This document shows, piece by piece, positions 58,013 through 64,000 of a DNA stretch of 64,000 nucleotides. Below the pieces are notes generated by a model, which saw only the letters and a program-made list of their open reading frames with translations, was not told the origin of the DNA and ran no database searches. The stretch is from assembly GCA_031841125.1 (NCBI GenBank), contig CM063107.1, positions 46,761,497 through 46,825,496 of the forward strand. Reading direction: 5' to 3'. How positions within the stretch are numbered: the first letter of the stretch is position 1; each line of letters starts with the position of its first letter. Source of the DNA: Acanthococcus lagerstroemiae (Eukaryota > Arthropoda > Insecta > Hemiptera > Eriococcidae). The position numbers and the translations under genes are program-made.

Positions 58013-59199
58013 AGCATTAAACTGACTCCAAATGTGAATGAATTAATCAGCAGAGTCTCACTAAATTTTAAAAGAGTCGGACCTGTTTCATGGTATCTTA
58101 TGGTCCATCAAACAAGTCTTAATACAGTTTAAATCAATAGTGTCGGAACGGTATGGTACATTTACTCTCCGCACTAACAAAAAATTTGAAGATACACAGT
58201 ATCATTTGTATTCTTATTTTGTCCCGCCAAAAAATTATTTATATTAATAAATAAAATTAGAAATTATTCAGCAATTTGATGAAAATGCGCCTCGAGAGAT
58301 TAGATTTCAGAAAAAAATTTACGAGATTCTCGGAAATATGCAAAAGACTGGTTGTTGCTTCTAACTTTGTCTTGAGAAACGAGCAGACTTTTTTTGACTG
58401 TCTGTTCAAATTTTTGTACCCACCCCCTCTCACCGGTGAAAACTTTCCGATATAATTGGTCTGCATGAGTATTAGAAATACCTGTGTTCGCCTCAACGAG
58501 GTTTCAGGCACTTGGAATAAGTGTGAATAAATCTTGTATATTATTCTGAATTAATTTCATCAAGCTTGAAATGTTTTTTCCTCCCGCCCAGGCCCCACCC
58601 GGCGGCTACTCCCGAATTCCCTCGGGTGGCTCCATGTATTATTCAAGTTCATAGATAAAAGTTGGAGTGTCTCCTCTCCTCTGCCTTACATACCTTCGAG
58701 TAGGTTTAGCGGGGACAGGGAGGGGAACTCACACTTTTAAGTTACATAGACTAGATTACTGGGTCTGTCTTCAGTCAGTCAGTGTCTATGTCTGCTTGAT
58801 TCGGCTTCCATCTTTTTTCTCCGATCGCCACTTTGGCCACGCACCCGAGATGGGAGATTTGCTTCTAGTAAAGCGGGTCATCTCTATGATCAAATTGTTA
58901 CTACAAAGCTTCTGCCTCAAAAGTTTCTTGTCGTTTCCTCGAATTAGTTGGAGCGTGTGAGTCCAGTATCAGGTTCCAGGTTTCATCACTAGTGACCTTC
59001 CCGGGACCGGAGGAGACACATTCACAGGTGCCGAGGTGCCACTGGGCTTCCCCTTTCAACTTCAGCCTTTCTCACCCGCTTCTGTCAGTGTCTCTTACTT
59101 GCTCCTTTGGTGATATGTCGGTGGTTGATGTCTTGATGGTGGGCCTGCCCTCTTCTAGACTCTTCATCGGTTAGGGGCTGCCTTCTTCCGGGCTTTTCG
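58013..59199. other. No gene recognised
   Basis: A 97-codon + frame at 58667-58960 and a 60-codon frame at 58992-59174 lack domains. Confidence 0.35.
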
Positions 59200-59850
59200 A
59201 CTGAAACATGGAGTGTTGACAAAACCTGAATGAGTCTCAAGATTGTCTGAGAAAGTTTCAAGCGAGTCTCATGAGTCTCTCTGTGTCTTGAGAATAGCTG
59301 AGTGAACCTTAGTAGAATCTGTAGAAGTTTCAAGACAATCTTGTGTGTGTTAACAAACCTCAAAGATAGCCGAATGAGGGTTAAGCGAGACTGGATAATT
59401 CGTAGTGGGTCTTCAAACTGCTTGAATGATGCTTTTAGAGTCTTACAGATCCCAGCGAGTTATAATGAGTCTTAAAGTATAATATAAATGAATATTTATG
59501 TAAATAAAGAAGATCTGAAGGGAGTTTAAGAATCCGATACCTAATTATTAATGAACCCTGATATAGCTGAATGACTTGGAGCTAAATCTCACTTTCTTAA
59601 AAGAATGGCATAGGTCTTAAAGAGTTCTAAGAGTCGTCAAATGAGTTTTAGTAGAATCTGAATGAATTATAAAAAAAGATCAGTTTCATTGAGGTCTGAG
59701 GAAGTTTGAATGAGCTTCATCGAAATCGTAATAAGTCTGAATAATACGTTGTGGCATATTTTGAATTAATTCTACTAACTGAAGAGAGTTTGAAGAAGTT
59801 TAATGGTTCTTAAAAATTGCCAAATGAAGTTAACACCTCAAAGTCCATTC
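59200..59850. repeat. Degenerate GAGTCT/TGAATGAGT minisatellite
   Basis: Short blocks such as TGAGTCTCAAGA, GAGTCTTA, TGAATGA and AGTTTCAAG recur at irregular intervals of about 20-30 bp. The same composition occurs at 57740-57800. Confidence 0.6.
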
Positions 59851-60170
59851 AAACCGAAAAAACTCAGACAAACAGATAGACGGACAGACTGACAGACAAA
59901 CAAGCAGTTCAGCAGTTGAACCGACGTCCAATTCATACAAGGAAACAGTCAGACATGAGGTGAAGAAAATGACAAAAAATGATGAAATTTTGTACTTCCA
60001 GTTGGTAATTCCATGCCAATAAATGGCAGTTTTAGCCCTTGACCCCTTCGATTTTGACCAACTTTGTTGGACAGATATCCGAATGTTTTAGATTATTTTT
60101 AGAGAAGGATCATCGTTACAAGTTCGCATAATAAAATTACCAAAAACAAAAAAACCCGGTAGTTTTATAC

Positions 60171-60905
60171 TCAGGGTTGGCAGGTAAAATACATTTCACA
60201 TTCTTGCCCATTTTACATGTACAATAGTCGGTGTAAAATTACTTTTTACTTTACATTTTACATGTAAAATGAATCAAAATGAGTAAAAATAAATTTGAAG
60301 TTCAATTTTTCAGTTAAAATTTTTAAAACTTGCCCCCAACTGGAACTACAGTCAAAAATGGTCGTCTCCTTCACCATTCAATTTTATAATTTGTACTCCT
60401 TAAATTCACTATAGGCAACTTATAGGAAAGTTGAGTGTTTTATAGAAGATGAATGACAAAAGACAATAAGTATAAAACAATTTTGAAAAATGAGCAATTC
60501 AGGCCAAAACCAATTTTAACATTTTTCGCCAAACTTCTTAAAATTTAAACTTAAAACTGGAAAATTTTCAAAGAACAAAAACTGACAAAAATTAATAAAT
60601 TTTATTATCTCATACATTCCATTTAGAAAAAAATCAAGTTAAAACTCATCGCTGTGGTATCAACAATTTTTACTTAAACTACTCTGTTTTTTTTTCACCG
60701 TCAAAATTCAATTAATTTCACCTCAATTGTTTAATTCATTATTCCTTTTCAATTTTTCATTCTCATTTCTTATCATTATCATCTATCAATCATCAGTTAT
60801 GTTTTTTTTTCGCATTTTACATCAATCTTACATTTTACGTACATATTATTGTATTTTACATTTTTTATTGTTACTGTAGTCTTATTATACAACCTGCTGA
60901 CTACA
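60171..60905. mobile_element. Possible hAT-like element with TTTTAC-rich ends
   Basis: CAGGGTTGGCAGGTAAAAT at 60175 is followed by many TTTACATGTAAAA motifs. From 60815 TTTTACATC, TTTTACGTAC and TTTTACATTTT mirror them before ACAACCTGCTG (60891-60901). The ends resemble the 36162 hAT, but no TSD was found. Confidence 0.5.
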
Positions 60906-61379
60906 TTCTATCACGAGAAATAACGAAAAATCAGTCATGTATTTTAAAAGAAGATATTTTTCAAAAATCATCTATAACTCGACGCCGATAAGTAAAAATG
61001 TAGATTAAGAAAAATACTGGGAATTTTCTGCCCAAGGGCGTAGGTGAGGAGAATCCTAGGGGGTCTGGACCCCAATAAACCAGAGGCGCTTATAGGAATG
61101 AAAATTTAGGAAGTGAATATGGGGGAGGATGTGAAGAGTCAGGCAGAAGAGGAAAATTTCTTTGACCCCCTCCCCTACAATGGAGCTATCTGCGCCTTTG
61201 ACTCTGACTGTTTCCTTGTTAAAGTTGAAGATGGTAATGCGTTTAAAGTATATGACATCAAATTTTTTCAGTTCACTGGATTCTCGACTGAGTGACGATT
61301 TTCGGAGAATTTTTAATGTTCATTACAGTGCTATTCAATTATCTTCCTCACCCAGGGGAGAGGGAGCAACTGTGAAGGC
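60906..61379. other. No gene recognised
   Basis: CAAGGGCGTAGGTGAGGAGA at 61034 looks like a hAT MITE left end, but I could not find a matching right end with a TSD. Confidence 0.35.
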
Positions 61380-62110
61380 TAAGTAAGACTATTCCATCCT
61401 TAATGCTCATGTAAGAATTTCTTTAAATTATTCAAAGTCTTCAAAGATATTCTACAATTATTTAAGACTCGCTCAACTGTTCAAAAGTCGTTTGCGATTT
61501 TCTTTGACACCTGTAGGCTGAATTAAGATCCTAGACTTTTCGAACTCCTACAGCTATACTTCAGACGCATGTGAGATTCTAAAAGACGCCTTGAAACTAA
61601 CTATACGACTCTTTAATGCTCACTGAAGACTCCTCCAGACTTGCTTAAAACTTTTCAAGACTCTTTTTAAAAATCACTAGCTGTTTAAGATTGGTTTAAG
61701 ACTTTTTATGACTCTTTAAGTCTGAGTCAAGATTAATAAAATCTTTTATTCTTGTTTAAAACAAGGAAATGCTTTTTGAAACTGCTCTAAACTTTTTGAA
61801 GATTCGCTAATACCACCCAAGACTTATTTAGGTTTCTGTATGACTCTTCCGAACTTGCTAAAAATCATTTCGGACACTTCCAGAACTTTTCAAGACTTGC
61901 TCATGACTTTTTGAGTTTTTTCAAGACTCTTGAGAATTTTTTATTCGTTCAAGATCCCCAGAACTTGTTCAAGCCTTTGTAAGATCTCGCTGCGACTCTT
62001 TAAGGCTCATTTACAACTTTCGAGATTCTTTTCACTTCTTCAGGATTTCCTGAAACACTTCGAAAATCTCTAGCAGGTTTATTTAAGACTTCGTAAAATG
62101 TTGCCGTTTG
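61380..62110. repeat. Degenerate AAGACTC minisatellite, inverted relative to 59200
   Basis: AAGACT, TTTAAGACTC, TCAAGACT and GACTTTTT blocks recur every 20-30 bp over 0.7 kb. This is the complement of the GAGTCTTAA wording at 59200-59850. Confidence 0.6.
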
Positions 62111-64000
62111 CGAAGAGTTTTTGACTTCAATGAGCATCATCTGTCTTTATACGCGGCGAACGCTCAAAATTTCATGTGTCGCGAGAATTTCCAGTTAGCA
62201 GGGAAGTAGCACTCAAGAATATATTTAACCATCAAATGAGTCACAGCTGACATTTGCCGGATTTTTTGGTACCAAGAGACCAAGTAAGATTCAGAGTTGT
62301 CTGTTTTTCATGTTTTTTTCTCTTTTTTTGAAAGCTTGAATTTGTTTTAAGCGCTTTGTAGTCTTGCTATTAGTGAGTACATTTTCCGAAAATTTTCATG
62401 TGTCGCGATATGATACTTTGCGACTGAACGATGCATGCAAAGAAGGCCAGATTTAGAGGTGTACCTACGGGATCCAGGCCTAGAGTCCTCTCGCCAACAA
62501 AAGGCCCCATAAAATGAAAAAAATAAAATTTAAAAAGAATAGAATTGCAAACTCGAGTTGACCGTTGCATGCCGATCGGTTACCCATATGCACCAAAAAT
62601 GCCTACTTTGAACCCCCTCCCCCTCCCCGGGAGATTACCAATTTTGGAAAATGTAGAGGAGGCTCTGCCAAGCTTTATGGTCCCGGGCTCAAAGATCCTG
62701 GATCTGTGTGTTGCACTTGCGACACCGCAACCCTTACTTCCTCACCAATATGTCTGCTTTCATCTGTCCCCGTTGCCTCCACTGCCGTTTATCCTCGTCT
62801 TCTAGCATCACTGATCGGCGGGTGGTACCAGATGTACATATGCGATTTCTTTTACGCGATTCGAAGTTCAAAAATAGTTCTCATTCTATTTGTCGAGCTA
62901 GAAACGGAATCAGGAGCAGACTTGCGAAGGCTTACGTGTAATTCCCGGAGAAAATTTTATCCTCCATCCGAATCCACCTCCTTTCTGAAAAACAAGCATT
63001 CCGGGTCTCGATCAACCCGGAGTTACGAAGGAAGTGGATCGAGAATTCAATAAGCCAAGTCGTAGGTCGTAGACATTTTAAAACGTGTGAAAATTCGATC
63101 CCGAGAAGCGCATCGAGCAAACCTGATTAGAGCTCGCTTCGTTCCATCAGCGATATACACGAATAATCGGCGTAATCGAAAATCGGTAACCTATGCCGGC
63201 TGTCCATTAGGACCAGCCCCCGTCTGCGTAACGTACGGCGAAAGTTTATAACGTTATAAACAGACCGGGGTAAGTCGATTAAGGCGACGTCGTATCAGAG
63301 CTTTCGTCGAGTTCAGTTTGTTCAACTCGAATCATGAAGTCCTTTGGATCCGGAAACTATGTAAATACAGGAAAACGACATTAATTGAAAATCATATGAA
63401 ACTCAATTAAACGCTTAGTCCGACGAGTTCATACACTCTAATACGCGAGTAAACTGACGATAAACTAATTACAAAACTTAATTAACTATTAACCGGCGAT
63501 AAAGTTTAATCAATTCGGAGTTGACGGGCAAAAGTGCACACGATACAACTTAATGACAGCTTACGTACAGCCGAGGCACAAACGGGCTCATTTGTTTGAA
63601 GTTTAGGCAAACAAGGGCGCTTTGAAAAACGTCCAACAGTTTCCTAGGTACATTTCCAATAACGTGGATCGTGGATACGAAATTTTGCAGTCCTATGAAT
63701 ACATATAAACGTATCTCTGAGTTGATGTTGGTGTAATAACGGTGCCGGCGTAGGCTAAGAGTACAGATTCACACCCCCCCCCCCTCCCAACGTGTTACTA
63801 GTAGTAGTGGATGTAGGATAATCCTGGGAAAGACAATTCAGAATGTGAGAACTCTTAGAATTCTCAAATCGTAGTTCCCTTCCTTAGTACTGAAGGCCTC
63901 AGTTTGAATGTTGTGAATGAGTAGTACTTCAGCTATACCATAATGGCAGCTTGGTGGCCGGCAGCAGTCATAAAGCACGCACCTATGCATCGGGGGTTAC
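62111..64000. other. Mostly unique, possible regulatory DNA
   Basis: A fragment like the 15428 MITE end (GGCCAGATTTAGAGG, 62448) occurs near the left. 62.84-63.73 kb is CpG-rich for the window, has no repeat partner, and contains AACGTTATAAAC-type palindromes (63250) and many AATTA/TTAATTA sites (63360-63520). No exon was recognised. A C-run lies at 63774-63784. Confidence 0.35.

Noticed and set aside
62448..62740. hAT MITE starting GGCCAGATTTAGAGG
   Set aside because: The left end fits the 15428 family, but no right end with a matching 8-bp flank was found.

Overview
The window looks like arthropod, most probably insect, nuclear DNA. It is AT-rich, has very little protein-coding sequence, and is filled with transposable elements. 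The types present are a Ty3/Gypsy retrotransposon, many hAT-type elements and MITEs, LINE fragments, a tRNA-derived SINE, and three large foldback (inverted-repeat) elements. The species cannot be named from sequence alone.

The only stretch that looks like a host gene is a CpG-rich promoter and first coding exon at about 41.4-42.7 kb on the + strand. It encodes a short acidic/serine N-terminus followed by an octapeptide (HTIDAILGL, eh1-like) and ends at a consensus splice donor. It most resembles the first exon of a paired-class homeobox gene such as Rx/Rax. No homeobox exon is visible downstream, so 42.7-64 kb is probably the start of a long first intron plus transposons.

Layout. 0.3-0.5 kb: LINE endonuclease scrap. 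1.9-6.7 kb: nearly complete Ty3/Gypsy element on the minus strand, with almost identical LTRs, an open pol, a gag broken by one frame change, and a textbook -1 frameshift signal. 7.7-8.3 kb: array of about 125-bp repeats, part direct and part inverted. 10.0-14.9 kb: 4.9-kb foldback element holding a 750-bp hAT insertion. 15.4-18.8 kb: three small hAT MITEs and a SINE2-like repeat. 19.6-22.6 kb: 3.1-kb hAT-like element with another inverted-repeat element inside. 23.3-24.3 kb: LINE 3' end, hairpin and SINE2. 26.8-27.6 kb: hAT transposase 3' end. 28-31 kb: hAT elements nested inside one another. 32-34.2 kb: SINE1 and a BED-type hAT transposase pseudogene. 36.1-40.7 kb: a SINE2 copy split by a 4.2-kb hAT, itself split by a 3.2-kb hAT-like element that holds a LINE fragment, a satellite-like module and two MITEs. 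43.5-45.8 kb: second foldback, with SINE1, a palindromic MITE and a TA-flanked element inside. 47.7-50.5 kb: SINE1 and a degenerate tandem-repeat field. 52.5-58.0 kb: two hAT MITEs and the third foldback, which carries a MITE in one arm. 59.2-62.1 kb: degenerate GAGTCTTAA-type minisatellites in opposite orientation on either side of a TTTTAC-rich segment.

The strongest evidence comes from target-site duplications (TSDs) that can be read directly. Nine hAT-type insertions have perfect 8-bp TSDs, four have 7/8 matches and one has a perfect 7-bp match, so insertion order and the pre-insertion sequence can be recovered. The window shows repeated rounds of hAT-family insertion into SINEs, foldbacks and each other upstream of, and inside, a developmental transcription-factor locus.
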